From Microglena sp. YARC (Eukaryota > Chlorophyta > Chlorophyceae > Chlamydomonadales > Chlamydomonadaceae): a DNA stretch of 64,000 bases. The position numbers and the translations under genes were made by a program. Position 1 is the stretch's first letter, and the number at the start of each line of letters is the position of its first letter. This document shows positions 1-8,934 of this stretch, piece by piece. Below the pieces are notes generated by a model. The model was given only the letters and a program-made list of their open reading frames with translations, was not told the origin of the DNA and made no database searches. Location of the stretch: assembly GCA_022414725.1 (NCBI GenBank), contig CM039462.1:73035803-73099802 (forward strand), given 5' to 3'.

Positions 1-1
1 T

Positions 2-524
2 GGTCAGGGACAGGCATCCGACCTTGTCAAACTCCTGCTGGTTCATGACAAGCTGCAGTCAAGGTTGGATACTGAGAAAAACTTACGATCAAAAGAGAGG
101 ATGAAGATAAAGAAGCAGATGATTCGCATTCGGAAGAGAATTTTTTACCTCAAGAAAGAGTTTAGGGACCACAAATTTCTTGGCCGCTCGCTACGATGTG
201 TTGTTGGTACCTCAATTGGAGACGGCGAAGATGACAATCAGTGCTGAACGGGAGCTGACAACCAAGGTTGCCCGTCAGATGCTGACTTTGAGCCACTCTG
301 TGCTGTTCAATCGGCTGAAGGAGAAGTGTGAAGAGTACGGGACAGTGTTCTTGCATGTGCTTGAGCATTACACAAGTCAGACATGCCCTATGTGCGGTTT
401 CTTAAACAAGTGTGGAGGAGAGACATACATCTGCAAGAACTGTCAATTCACCTGCGACAGAGACATTGTGGGGGCAGCTGGCATCTTCCTGAAGGCAGTT
501 CGAACAGAAAATCCCTGTTCGTAA
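2..524 (+). pseudogene. TnpB/Fanzor-like RNA-guided nuclease, C-terminal remnant
   Basis: Open from the window edge. The first part (to about 175) reads as the basic helical stretch that precedes the second catalytic block of TnpB. The frame then shifts by one base near 165-180, in a run around aaatttcttgg. The second part carries a DVLLVPQLETAKM block (RuvC-II glutamate), a zinc ribbon CPMCG...CKNC, and DRDIVGAAG, the RuvC-III aspartate motif. These are known hallmarks of IS607/Fanzor-type TnpB proteins, which are RNA-guided DNA nucleases. The N-terminal half lies outside the window. The frameshift indicates a dead copy unless it is a sequencing error. I see no tyrosine or serine transposase nearby. 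Confidence 0.8.
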
Positions 525-774
525 AGGACAGCAGCCCGGGGGAGTTGACCCCTATGATACCCCTATGGAGAATTCTTTGTCTTTCTTACTACATGTCCCC
601 CGGACCTCCGGATGTGTAATAAGAAATTCATAGGTTCGAGGATATACGGGTAGCTTAAATTCAACGGGAATATCACTCGGGAAGAACAAAAACGGTCCCA
701 TCGTTGTCACGGTCACTCGGGAAGAAAAAAAACAGAGGTTTTACTAACTAAGTATATAACTATAGACTATATAA
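525..774. other. Non-coding tail of the TnpB remnant
   Basis: No convincing gene. Holds two direct copies of tcactcgggaagaa at 673-686 and 713-726, 40 bases apart, then an AT-rich stretch before the minus-strand gene. It may contain the right end of the TnpB element, but I cannot define a boundary. Confidence 0.4.
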
Positions 775-1656
775 CTAAAGCGTCTGGAAGACGAGGGACA
801 TGGAGCGAAGCTCAATTGCAAGCTCGTCGAGCGTAGCTCGCTTGGTGGCGAGGTACGCCTCACGCTGTGAGGGAGTCTGTTTCATGCACGCGAGGTGCGC
901 GCACGTGCCCAGGGTGAAGGGGGGGTCACCAGGGGTGCAAACGGTAACCTGACGGCGGCTGCGAGGGTTGCCTTTAGAGGTGACAGCAGTGCAGCCCAGG
1001 GTGAAGGAATACCCCACTATGGTAAATGCACCTATATTGGCACCAACCTGCAGCTCGTTCTTCAGCGGGGCCCCGCGTCCAACCCGACCGGAGGCCAAGG
1101 AGGAGGAGGGGGAGCCCGTGGAGAACGCGCCAGCAGACGTGGCGGTACCACTAGAGAGGGCAGGAGCAGGAACAGTAGTAGAATCAGTAGAAGCAGTAGA
1201 AGCAGTAGCAGCCGGAGCCCCAGAGGGTGACACCGTGGCGCGGGGGCGCTTACAGCTACCGCCGGACCCAGTGCCAACGTCCTCGGTGATTTCGTCGTCC
1301 TCTGGGAGGGCGACAGCAATGGCATCGATTAAGTATAAGCAGCAGGGTGAAGTAGAAGCAGCAGCATCTTGGGCAGCCGCAGTAGCGACTGCAACTGGTA
1401 GCAACATGGCCTGGAGAGGCCCCTTCTCCCCTTTCGGGGAATCTTGGATAAACTTTCTGTGCGCAATCTTCATTGTGCCGACAGAGTCGGCGAGGCACTT
1501 AGGCACGCTGATCAAGGAAATGATAACGTTGCAAATGCCCTTCAAATGAGGGACGGTGACGTTTTGGGATATCTTCTTTCGGTCCTTCTTCTGGACGACG
1601 TCGAAGATATTTGTTGTATCGACGAACGCATTGATCTGGGCAGACATGGTAGACAT
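775..1656 (-). CDS. Hypothetical protein with Ala/Ser/Thr-rich middle
   Basis: I do not recognise this protein. The start chosen is the ATG at 1656 (MSTMSAQ...), because the upstream extension is only Thr-rich microsatellite translation. The product is 293 residues. It has a well-formed N-terminal part (about residues 1-100), a low-complexity Ala/Ser/Thr/Pro linker that includes acidic and basic patches (about 110-190), and a C-terminal part with GAFTIVGYSFTLGCTAV and paired cysteines. No signal peptide or membrane segment is obvious. The frame is uninterrupted, which in this damaged region supports real coding. Its 5' side is followed by a CAA/TTG-type microsatellite. Confidence 0.55.
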   Translation of the reverse strand: MSTMSAQINAFVDTTNIFDVVQKKDRKKISQNVTVPHLKGICNVIISLISVPKCLADSVGTMKIAHRKFIQDSPKGEKGPLQAMLLPVAVATAAAQDAAASTSPCCLYLIDAIAVALPEDDEITEDVGTGSGGSCKRPRATVSPSGAPAATASTASTDSTTVPAPALSSGTATSAGAFSTGSPSSSLASGRVGRGAPLKNELQVGANIGAFTIVGYSFTLGCTAVTSKGNPRSRRQVTVCTPGDPPFTLGTCAHLACMKQTPSQREAYLATKRATLDELAIELRSMSLVFQTL

Positions 1657-1802
1657 GACAAAAGATTTGGGGAAACGAGGGGGAGAGAGGAGATATTTGG
1701 GTTTATAAGTTGTTCTTGTTGTTGTTGTTGTTGTGTTTTCAAAATGCGTTAATTTTTTTTTATCATGGAACAACTTGTTGCAACCCTTTAATAATTGAAA
1801 GG

Positions 1803-1892
1803 GTCACGGCGACTTCTCGTCCACTCGTCATCGAATGAAGTGTAAACAACCATTCATTCTTCAGTGACAGAAACGAATCAATTTAATTTTCC
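1803..1892 (+). promoter_or_regulatory. Shared 5' leader of the F-box/LRR genes (copy 1)
   Basis: About 70 bases starting cggcgacttctcgtccactc and running to just before the ATG are nearly identical to the leader at 4263-4333 in front of the second F-box/LRR gene. Both include gtgtaaacaaccattcattc and end in a short A-rich stretch. A related piece occurs at 5946-5980 before an LRR fragment. Conservation shows co-duplication with the gene; promoter function is inferred. Confidence 0.5.
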
Positions 1893-3199
1893 ATGAGTTC
1901 CTTTGACGAAATCAATGGAGATGTATTGGAGATCATTCTATCCAATGCGATTTCGAACGAATGCCACCTCAAACAAGTGGTTCTCGTTTGCAAACAGTGG
2001 AGATGCGTCGCACTCCGGTGTGTCACAAGGATCCACATAAGACATTATAAAAGTTTGGACTACGTCTCACGCATTTGCAGGCTCCAAGAGTTGAAAATCT
2101 GTATCAATCGGGGGGAAGACGTACCCTACGAAAAAAGGTCGGAGATCAAAGACGTGCTCGACATATCACCTCTGTCCGGACTCACTTCGTTGGTTCACCT
2201 GGACATATCGTACACCTACGTGACCGACCTATCTCCTCTGTCCGGCCTCGCTTCGTTGGTTCACCTGAACATGTCGTCGTCCACACGTGTGGACGACATA
2301 TCACCACTGTCCGGACTCACTGCGTTGCTTCACCTCGACATTTCGTACACCTACGTGACCGACATATCACCGCTGTCCGGCCTCACTTCATTGGTTCACC
2401 TGAACATATCGTCCGCACGTGTGGACAACATATCACCACTGTCCTGCCTCACTTCATTGATTCACCTGAACATGGAGTACACCCACATGGTGGACGACAT
2501 ATCACAGCTGTCCGGCCTCACTTCGTTGGTTCACCTGAACATGTCGTCCACACGTGTGGACGCCATATCACTACTGTCCGGCCTCACTTCGTTGGTTCAT
2601 CTGGATATATTGACAACGACGTGGACGACATATCACCACTGTCCTGCCTCACTTCATTGATTCACCTGAACATGGAGTACACCCACATGGTGGACGATAT
2701 ATCACCGCTGTCCGGACTCACTTCGTTGGTTCACCTGAACATGTCGTCCACACGTGTGGACGACATATCACCACTGTCCTGCCTCACTTCGTTGGTTCAC
2801 CTGAACATATCGTACAACGACGTGGGCGGCATATCACCGCTGTCCTGCCTCACTTCATTGATTCACTTGATCATGGAGTACACAAACATGGTGGACGGCA
2901 TATCACAGCTGTCCGGACTCACTTCGTTGGTTCACCTGGACATATCGTACACCTACGTGACCGACCTATCACCTATGTCCGGCCTTGCTTCGTTGGTTCA
3001 CCTGAACATGTCGTCGTCCACACATGTGGACGACATATCACCACTGTCCGGACTCACTGCGTTGCTTCACCTCGACATTTCGAACACACTTGTGGACGAC
3101 ATATCACCGCTGTCATGCCTCACTTCGTTATGCGTCTGCACGCAAGGAGGATGCGGTGGCACGCAAGGAGGATGCGGTTTCGTGAACCTCCTTAAATGA
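1893..3199 (+). pseudogene. F-box / leucine-rich-repeat protein, frameshifted
   Basis: Starts MSSFDEINGDVLEIIL, an F-box-like segment (about residues 3-45, with VCKQW), followed by tandem 23-24-residue leucine-rich repeats of the form DISPLSGLTSLVHLNMSST. The first frame ends at 2660, but the LRR pattern continues without loss in another frame to 3199. A single-base deletion near 2609-2614 (atattgacaac where siblings have atatcgtacaac) explains this. F-box proteins couple substrates to SCF ubiquitin ligases, and viral ones are thought to redirect host ubiquitination. The final residues (cysteine/glycine-rich, from about 3130) are unlike an LRR cap and come from an unrelated tail. The closest relative is the intact gene at 4334. 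Confidence 0.8.
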
Positions 3200-3433
3200 C
3201 GCATTGCACATCAACAAAGACCCGTGTTCTTTTGGGCCACGGTACTGGGGAATAGGCGATCGCTTAAGTGCGGCTGGTCCTCCAATGGACACTCTCGAAA
3301 GTACCGACAAAAGAACGATACAGAGTCTGCAGGATTAAGTCTTTGGGAGAGAGCGACCTCTCGCGTTTCGCCGAGAAGTTCCTCGAAAACCCCACCACCC
3401 CCTGATACTGATATGGGAACACAGACGGTTGAA

Positions 3434-3552
3434 CGGTTTACCAAAGAGGCTACTCGGAATATCTTCGAGAACCTCTTCACCCCCCCAAAAGCAACGATCT
3501 GCAGTCTGGAGGATTATAAGGTGTGTCTCACTTTATTTGAGAACTACTGTAT
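3434..3552 (+). repeat. Dispersed repeat C, copy 1
   Basis: Begins ccaaagaggctactcggaat, contains agcaacgatctgcagtctgg, and ends in the ggtgtgtctcactttatttg part. Related copies lie at 14276-14402, 19243-19420 (distal part, twice) and 62313-62400. The distal half resembles the GGTGTCCCA-type ends of mariner-like elements, but no transposase is present. It overlaps the 3' end of the minus-strand gene 3533-4036 and supplies its last codons. Confidence 0.65.
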
Positions 3553-4036
3553 ACACCTGCTTATCGTGATGGGCCAACGCTACATTGTAGTGCTTCAGTT
3601 CAAAAACATACTCGCGCCTGCGAGAAACCATGGCATTCTCCACAAGATTGAATGTGCGGCCACTATGTGGTTGAGATCCTGAAGAAGGCAAATATGCAAT
3701 TACTGTCAAGTAGGCCTTGGTTGAATGAGACTCTAGGTGCGCGGTCATCCCATGGCCAAGGGCAGCCCGGTGCACCTTTTCTGCGTTAGTTGCTTCATCA
3801 TATGACACTTCATCTCCGCCCCTGACTCCTGCACCTCCAACATATACATTGAAGTTTGCATCTATTCTCCGCCTTGCCAGCACGCGTTGATTGTTCAGGG
3901 GTGACAACTGGATTTCCAGCAACTGGCCTGTCTGATTCGTCACATGAATTGCCCCTGAAATAATAACCCTCCATGGGCACCGCACTGTAGCGAATCCCTC
4001 AATGCCCCGCAAGTTCTCATACATCTCCTTGCACAT
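3533..4036 (-). CDS. Hypothetical protein
   Basis: Not recognised. The ATG at 4036 is used (167 residues); an in-frame stop lies shortly upstream at 4088-4090 and the 17 extra codons would need a GTG start. The sequence looks like one folded domain with alternating hydrophobic strands (IHVTNQTGQLLEIQLSPL, FNVYVGGAGVRGG, KAYLTVIAYLP). The C-terminus (DKQVYTVVLK) is encoded inside repeat C, so the natural end may have been replaced. It is convergent with the frameshifted LRR gene. Confidence 0.45.
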   Translation of the reverse strand: MCKEMYENLRGIEGFATVRCPWRVIISGAIHVTNQTGQLLEIQLSPLNNQRVLARRRIDANFNVYVGGAGVRGGDEVSYDEATNAEKVHRAALGHGMTAHLESHSTKAYLTVIAYLPSSGSQPHSGRTFNLVENAMVSRRREYVFELKHYNVALAHHDKQVYTVVLK

Positions 4037-4235
4037 GTACAACAACAAATCCCGCCTGCCTCCCTGAATGATGGATGAAAAAATCACTCACACACTTTCC
4101 TGTATGTAAGGAGGTTTCTTTACTGGACGAACAAGCTCATCATACATTATATTATAACGAGTGTCGAAGCCTCATGCGGAACATTCTCACACGCACAAGC
4201 GAGAGGTCTCGGGACCCGCAGAGCATTTACATTTA

Positions 4236-4262
4236 CATTTACTGTTCAGCCGACTGTAGCGG
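4236..4262 (+). repeat. Repeat A, terminal fragment
   Basis: tttactgttcagccgactgt followed by agc, directly abutting the conserved leader of the next gene. It matches the end of the longer repeat A copies at 11942, 15706 and 58430 with one substitution. Confidence 0.7.
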
Positions 4263-4333
4263 GCGGCGACTTCTCGTCCACTCGTCATCGAATGATGTGT
4301 AAACAACCATTCATTCTTCAGTAACACAAACGA
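4263..4333 (+). promoter_or_regulatory. Shared 5' leader of the F-box/LRR genes (copy 2)
   Basis: Near-identical to 1805-1892 and immediately upstream of the ATG at 4334. It is the only shared non-coding sequence between the two paralogues, so it probably contains their promoter. Confidence 0.5.
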
Positions 4334-5671
4334 ATGAGTTCTTTTGACGAAATCAATGAAGATGTATTGGAGATCATTCTATCCAATGCGATTTCGAACG
4401 AATGCCACCTCAAACAAGTGGCTCTCGTTAGCAAACAGTGGAGATGCGTCGCACCCCGGTGTGTCACAAGGATCCACCTGAGACATTATAAAAGTTTGGA
4501 CTATGTCTCACGCATTTGCAGGCTCGAAGAGTTGAAAATCGGTATCAATCGGGGGAAAGACGTACCCTACAAAAAAATGTCGGAGATCGAAGACAATATC
4601 GAAGACATATCACCGTTGTCCGGCCTTACTGCGTTGGTTCACCTAGACATTTCGCACACAGACGTGTTCGACATATCACCGCTTTCCTGCATCACTTCGT
4701 TGGTTTATCTGGATATGTCGTACACCTCAGCGGGCGAAGACATATCACCGTTGTCCGGCCTCACTGCGTTGGTTCACCTCGACATTTTGCACACAGACGT
4801 GTTCGACATATCACCGCTGTCCGGACTCACTGCGTTGGTTTATCTGGATATGTCGTACACCTCAGCAGGCGAAGACCTATCACCTCTGTCCGGCCTCACT
4901 TTGTTGCTTAACCTGGACATGGCGTACAACGAAGTGGAAGACATATCACCTCTGTCCGGACTCACGTCGTTGACGCACCTGAACATGGAGCACACCTACG
5001 TGTTTGACATATCACCACTGTCCGGCCTCTCTTCGTTGATTCGCCTTAACATCCCGTACACACGTGTGGAATACATATCACCGCTTTCCGGCCTCACCTC
5101 GTTGGTTCACCTGAACATGTCGTACACCTCCGCTGGCGAATACCTATCACCTCTGTCCGGACTCACTTCGTTGCTTCACCTGGATATGTCGTTCAACGAA
5201 GTGGAAGACATATCACCACTATCCGCCCTCACTTCGTTGACGCACCTGAACATGGCGCACATCTTCGTTGCCGACCTATCACCGCTGTCCGGCATCACTT
5301 CGTTGATTCACCTGGATATGGATAACACGCTTGTGGACACCATATCACCTCTGTCCGGACTCACTTTATTGACGCACCTGAACATGTCGTACACACGTGT
5401 GGACAACATATCACCGCTGTCAGGACTCACTTCGTTGCTTCACCTCTACATTCCGAACATCGAAGACAGGATCGAAGACCTATCACCGCTGTCCGGCCTC
5501 ACTGCGTTGGTTCACCTCGACATTTCGCACCTCCACATGACCGACCTATCACCGCTTTCCGGCCTCACTTCGTTGATTCACTTGGACATTTCGAACACCG
5601 ACGTGGACGACATATCACCGCTTTCCGGCCTCACTTCGTTGATTCATCTGAAAATGACGGAAAAACGGTAA
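4334..5671 (+). CDS. F-box / leucine-rich-repeat protein
   Basis: Intact 445-residue paralogue of the gene at 1893. Residues 1-45 (MSSFDEINEDVLEIIL...VSKQW) form an F-box-like motif and residues 46-90 a short linker (HYKSLDYVSRICRLEELKI). From about residue 92 to the end there are some 15 leucine-rich repeats with core DISPLSGLTSLxHLDMSxT. Expected role: substrate receptor of a host SCF-type ubiquitin ligase, with LRRs binding the target; this is family knowledge, not shown here. It has no signal peptide or membrane segment. It ends abruptly in KMTEKR after a full repeat. A further LRR fragment 310 bases downstream (5983-6126) suggests the original gene was longer. Confidence 0.85.
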   Translation: MSSFDEINEDVLEIILSNAISNECHLKQVALVSKQWRCVAPRCVTRIHLRHYKSLDYVSRICRLEELKIGINRGKDVPYKKMSEIEDNIEDISPLSGLTALVHLDISHTDVFDISPLSCITSLVYLDMSYTSAGEDISPLSGLTALVHLDILHTDVFDISPLSGLTALVYLDMSYTSAGEDLSPLSGLTLLLNLDMAYNEVEDISPLSGLTSLTHLNMEHTYVFDISPLSGLSSLIRLNIPYTRVEYISPLSGLTSLVHLNMSYTSAGEYLSPLSGLTSLLHLDMSFNEVEDISPLSALTSLTHLNMAHIFVADLSPLSGITSLIHLDMDNTLVDTISPLSGLTLLTHLNMSYTRVDNISPLSGLTSLLHLYIPNIEDRIEDLSPLSGLTALVHLDISHLHMTDLSPLSGLTSLIHLDISNTDVDDISPLSGLTSLIHLKMTEKR

Positions 5672-5982
5672 AGTAGTCACATATCTATATATCGACAACA
5701 TTGTATATCAACAATATTGTATCAAGCAGACTCCTGCACGACAATATTGGGATTAATAGGAAGGGTCTCGAAGGTCCCGCGGAGCGGGAAGAGGGATTCA
5801 GTTGCAGAAACCTACAGTAAACGGCAGAAAACTGTCGCATCCATCCGTCCGTCCATTCATTACACACGATGCGGTGGCGGAATACCGTGGATAAACACAG
5901 GCCCCCCGTCGTTCCCCCACTTGGTATTGTATTGTATTGTATTGATGTGTAAACACAACTGTTGCAACCTTCTTCAGTGCAA
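5672..5982. repeat. Repeat E-like insertion between LRR pieces
   Basis: Holds tcaagcagactcctgcacga, cccgcggagcggga and gaggg-attcagttgcag blocks that recur at 12484-12590, plus a (gtatt)n run near 5926-5945 and a copy of the F-box/LRR leader at 5946-5980. No gene seen. Confidence 0.5.
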
Positions 5983-6126
5983 GTGGACGACATATCACCG
6001 CTTTCCGGCCTCACTTCGTTGCTTCACCTGAACATATCGTCCACATACGTGGACAACCTGACACCTCTGCCAGACCTAACTGCGTTGACGCACTTGGACA
6101 GGTCGCACATCAAAGAGATCGAATAG
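5983..6126 (+). pseudogene. LRR fragment (detached C-terminal end)
   Basis: 48 codons in frame: VDDISPLSGLTSLLHLNISS then a weaker repeat and a short polar tail ending in TAG. It has no start codon of its own and directly follows a leader-like piece, as if an LRR tail had been joined to a promoter copy. It is probably the lost end of the gene at 4334 or of a third paralogue. Confidence 0.6.
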
Positions 6127-6150
6127 ATAAATAGATCCTGCTCGAAACCC

Positions 6151-6241
6151 ACACGGAAACCCCACGTCAAGCTGAATGAATACATAGACTGACATAACGA
6201 TTCACACGGAAACCCCACGTCAAGCTGAATGAATACATAGA
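6151..6241 (+). repeat. Two direct copies of a 38-base sequence
   Basis: acacggaaaccccacgtcaa and the next 18 bases occur at 6151-6188 and again at 6204-6241, period 53. No coding role seen. Confidence 0.8.
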
Positions 6242-6496
6242 AACCGTGACCTAAATGCAGACATTAACATACACAATTGCTTTACAATGTACCCAATCCG
6301 CCCCGGAATTCTTGCGAGGCCAAAGAAATATTGCAAACTGGAAGTTGTGGTAGGACGCAAAATTGATTACAAGCTGACAGGTTCTTTACAGAACGCAGTG
6401 TCGAGCGAAGTGTAGAATATAAACACATACAAGAGGACTTTGGGAGGAGTATTATGTAACATAATTCCCTTGTCCGAGTGTATAACAATACATAGA

Positions 6497-6905
6497 ATGC
6501 AGTGGGGACTCGGTGTTGAGCACGAGTTCAACGTCTTTCTCTCTTCTTCTTCCCCGCGTGCGCAAACGCTCCTTCCGTCAAAGGTCCTCCCCGAGTACGG
6601 CGGGTCGTATTACTCTTCGATAAAAAACGATGAGAGCGTGTCCGCCGTGCGCGCACCCGCAGGCGTCGACCTGGACACAAAGGCGATCCGCGAGCACCTG
6701 CAGCACATCGCAGGACTGGACGGGCTTTTCTTGGACTCCGAAAAAGCAAAGTCTAACGCGTCCAGGTCATTGTCGATTCAAACCTTCATGCGCAAGCAAG
6801 GCAAGGATACCGTACAGACGAGCATTTACCGTGGGGACACACTGTTTGTCACCTGCTGCAATGATGACATGTATTCTATCACGGTGATCCCGAACGAAAA
6901 GCGAC
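6497..6905 (+). pseudogene. Amidoligase-like protein, 5' part (split by LINE)
   Basis: Starts at the ATG at 6497 with MQWGLGVEHEFNVFL. The G-x-E-x-E/H-F pattern opens enzymes of the glutamine-synthetase-like COOH-NH2 ligase (amidoligase) group, where acidic residues bind Mg-ATP. The frame runs through IYRGDTLFVTCCNDD to about 6905 and then enters an ATTAC microsatellite that is the tail of the inserted retrotransposon. The rest of the gene resumes at about 8885. Amidoligases make peptide-like bonds. Substrate unknown; family assignment moderate. Confidence 0.5.
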
Positions 6906-8875
6906 CTAGCACACCGCTTACATTACATTACATTACATTACATGTTAAAGTCTACTTGACACCGCGAGGGTGTATGAGACTCTGTGCTTTAAACAAAAAG
7001 AAAAAGCACCCACAAAGCAAAAACCCCATTACATCAGGGGTGTGTCGAGGACAAACAAACCAAACTCCCAACCACCGTTTTGGTGGCGTAGGTATTAAAC
7101 CCCTTAGAGCCGGACCCAGATCTCAACCACTTACAATGGCGGAGGTAAGAAGCTAACAAATGAGAAGTCACAAGAAGAAGAAAAAAAGGGATGATAAATT
7201 ACGGTGCCACTAAGCAGTCCAGGGCTTCCTGTCTTGCTCTTCTACAAGTAGAAAGATAGTCGGCTAGGTTGCTCCAAAAAGACTTAGTGCCATTTCCATT
7301 CATAAAGGTTCTGAATGTGGAATCGCAGAATTCCACATTCCATACGGTTAAGTTGGTATCCTCATGGACATGCCTATAAATATCTGTAAACAGATTCTGG
7401 TAGCGGAGGCGAATATCATTATAAAAAGGGCACTCAAACATATGCATTTCATCCTCAGGTTTTGGAACCCACACATTTGACAGTGTCTCATTGAGCGAGG
7501 GATGTGTGCTCTATCCACCACCCTCATTCTTTCTGTGTTCAGCCAATGGGAACCCATTCTAAACTGTGCTATAGAACGAATCTGATCCTGCTTATGTAAG
7601 GCGGATGTAAAGGGAATCAAGCCATTCTCATCATTGCTGTTGGCTGCGAACCATTTTTGGTATCGGAGGCGTTTAAAGCCAACCCTTCTCTCATCAGGGA
7701 TGTCTCTAACTGCATTGGTGTCACTTGGGTACTTAAACCTCCATGACTCAAAAACTTCAGACATAATACCTTCGACATCGACAGCCTCCAAAATGTTGAT
7801 GTTTTTACTGGATCCTAGCTTGTGGAGAGCACAACGCAAGTCATGAACCCAGCCAGTGTTGGAGTCAAAAGATTCCTCAAGAGCCATTCTAATGAGATCC
7901 TCAGGTTCTTTATGTATGGTCTTGTTCCAGAAGCGCAAAGCTTGTTTAAGCCAAGCAAAACACAACGGGGTTCTACCCAGCTCTTCCATGATAATATTAG
8001 ATGTAGTAGATTGGCAAACACCCAACATTTGTTTAAGTATACCTCTATGCCATTTCTCACAAGCATGGTCATTTGAGATAAGTGTGTTGTTCAGAATAGA
8101 AGGAGCCCACACCTCACAGCCAAAATTCAGGATAGGTTGTACAAGAGAATCAAACAGGTGGGTGAGAATATCAATATTGTATATCTCCATAGTATGGCAT
8201 CGCCTACGGAGCATGTGGTGTGCCTTTTGGGCCTTAGTGAGCATCCTAGAAAAAGCAGCTTTTGCACGATTGCTTGAGTCACCATCCACAAAGAGGGATC
8301 CCAAGTAGATAAAAGATAATTTTGTAGAAAGTTGTGCTCCATCATAGACAAATTTGTAATCAGGATCCATGCGGGCCTCATCACAGAATTGCTTGTTGAA
8401 AACGACAATCTCAGTTTTCTTTATATTCACAGCCATCTTAGTAGCCTCACAGAAATCTCTCAGACAGTCAAGCATCGCTTGCATATCTGCCGGGGATTCT
8501 GCCATTATAGCTAGGTCATCAGCATAAAGTAACAGTTGCAGAGTCTTTCCCCTAAGCTCAGCCCCTACATTTGGGAGCTTGGATTGGAGGAACGATTCAA
8601 TTCTATCAATGAACAGACCGAATAGGAGTGGGGATAGGGGGTCTCCTTGTTTAACTCCTACAAGGGATGGAAAGGAGGATCCAATGTCCCCATGTAGGCG
8701 AACTTGGAAAACAACATGAATATACATGGACTTCAGAATACTGAGATAGGGGTCCTTGACTCCTAGCCTTGCTAAGCAATCCCATAGCAAGTCTCTGTTG
8801 ACCCAATCATAAGCCTTCTTGAAATCAACCGCTGTCCGATGAGGACACACTGCGCAGCCTGTGCGCGCTCCGCGC
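6906..8875 (-). mobile_element. 5'-truncated non-LTR retrotransposon (LINE), copy 1
   Basis: The minus-strand element begins at about 8875, inside the reverse-transcriptase domain, and ends near 6906 in a (taatg)n-like microsatellite tail, the usual 3' end of many LINEs. The 3' untranslated part (about 6930-7200) is matched in reverse orientation by 20840-21215, proving a repeated family. It interrupts the amidoligase-like gene. I could not find a clear target-site duplication; the left edge is blurred by the microsatellite and the right edge by a CAA run. Confidence 0.85.
7199..8850 (-). pseudogene. LINE reverse transcriptase (ORF2 C-terminal part)
   Basis: Minus-strand frame with reverse-transcriptase motifs in order: VDFKKAYDWVN (motif A), GVKQGDPLSPLLFGLFIDRI (motif B) and LLLYADDLAIMA (catalytic YADD), then the thumb and connection. 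The long frame ends in the wrong register near 7460. The next frame holds the C-terminal CCHC-like cluster (CQMC...H.FEC) and continues to 7199, so one frameshift lies at about 7460-7475. The endonuclease domain and the N-terminal part of the RT are missing through 5' truncation. It would have copied its RNA into DNA at the insertion site, but this copy is dead. Confidence 0.88.
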
Positions 8876-8884
8876 AGTCAAGGT

Positions 8885-8902
8885 ATCGAAGAAATCCCAA
8901 CG

Positions 8903-8934
<32 letters not shown>

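Noticed and set aside
895..1549. Plus-strand frames opposite the gene at 775-1656
   Set aside because: Low-complexity Ala/Arg/Ser translations of the minus-strand gene's linker. The minus frame has the more protein-like ends.
1840..1872. A very short intron (gtgtaaac...ttcttcag) in the F-box/LRR leader
   Set aside because: It would be only about 25 bases long, lies upstream of the ATG and needs no splicing to keep a frame. No transcript evidence.
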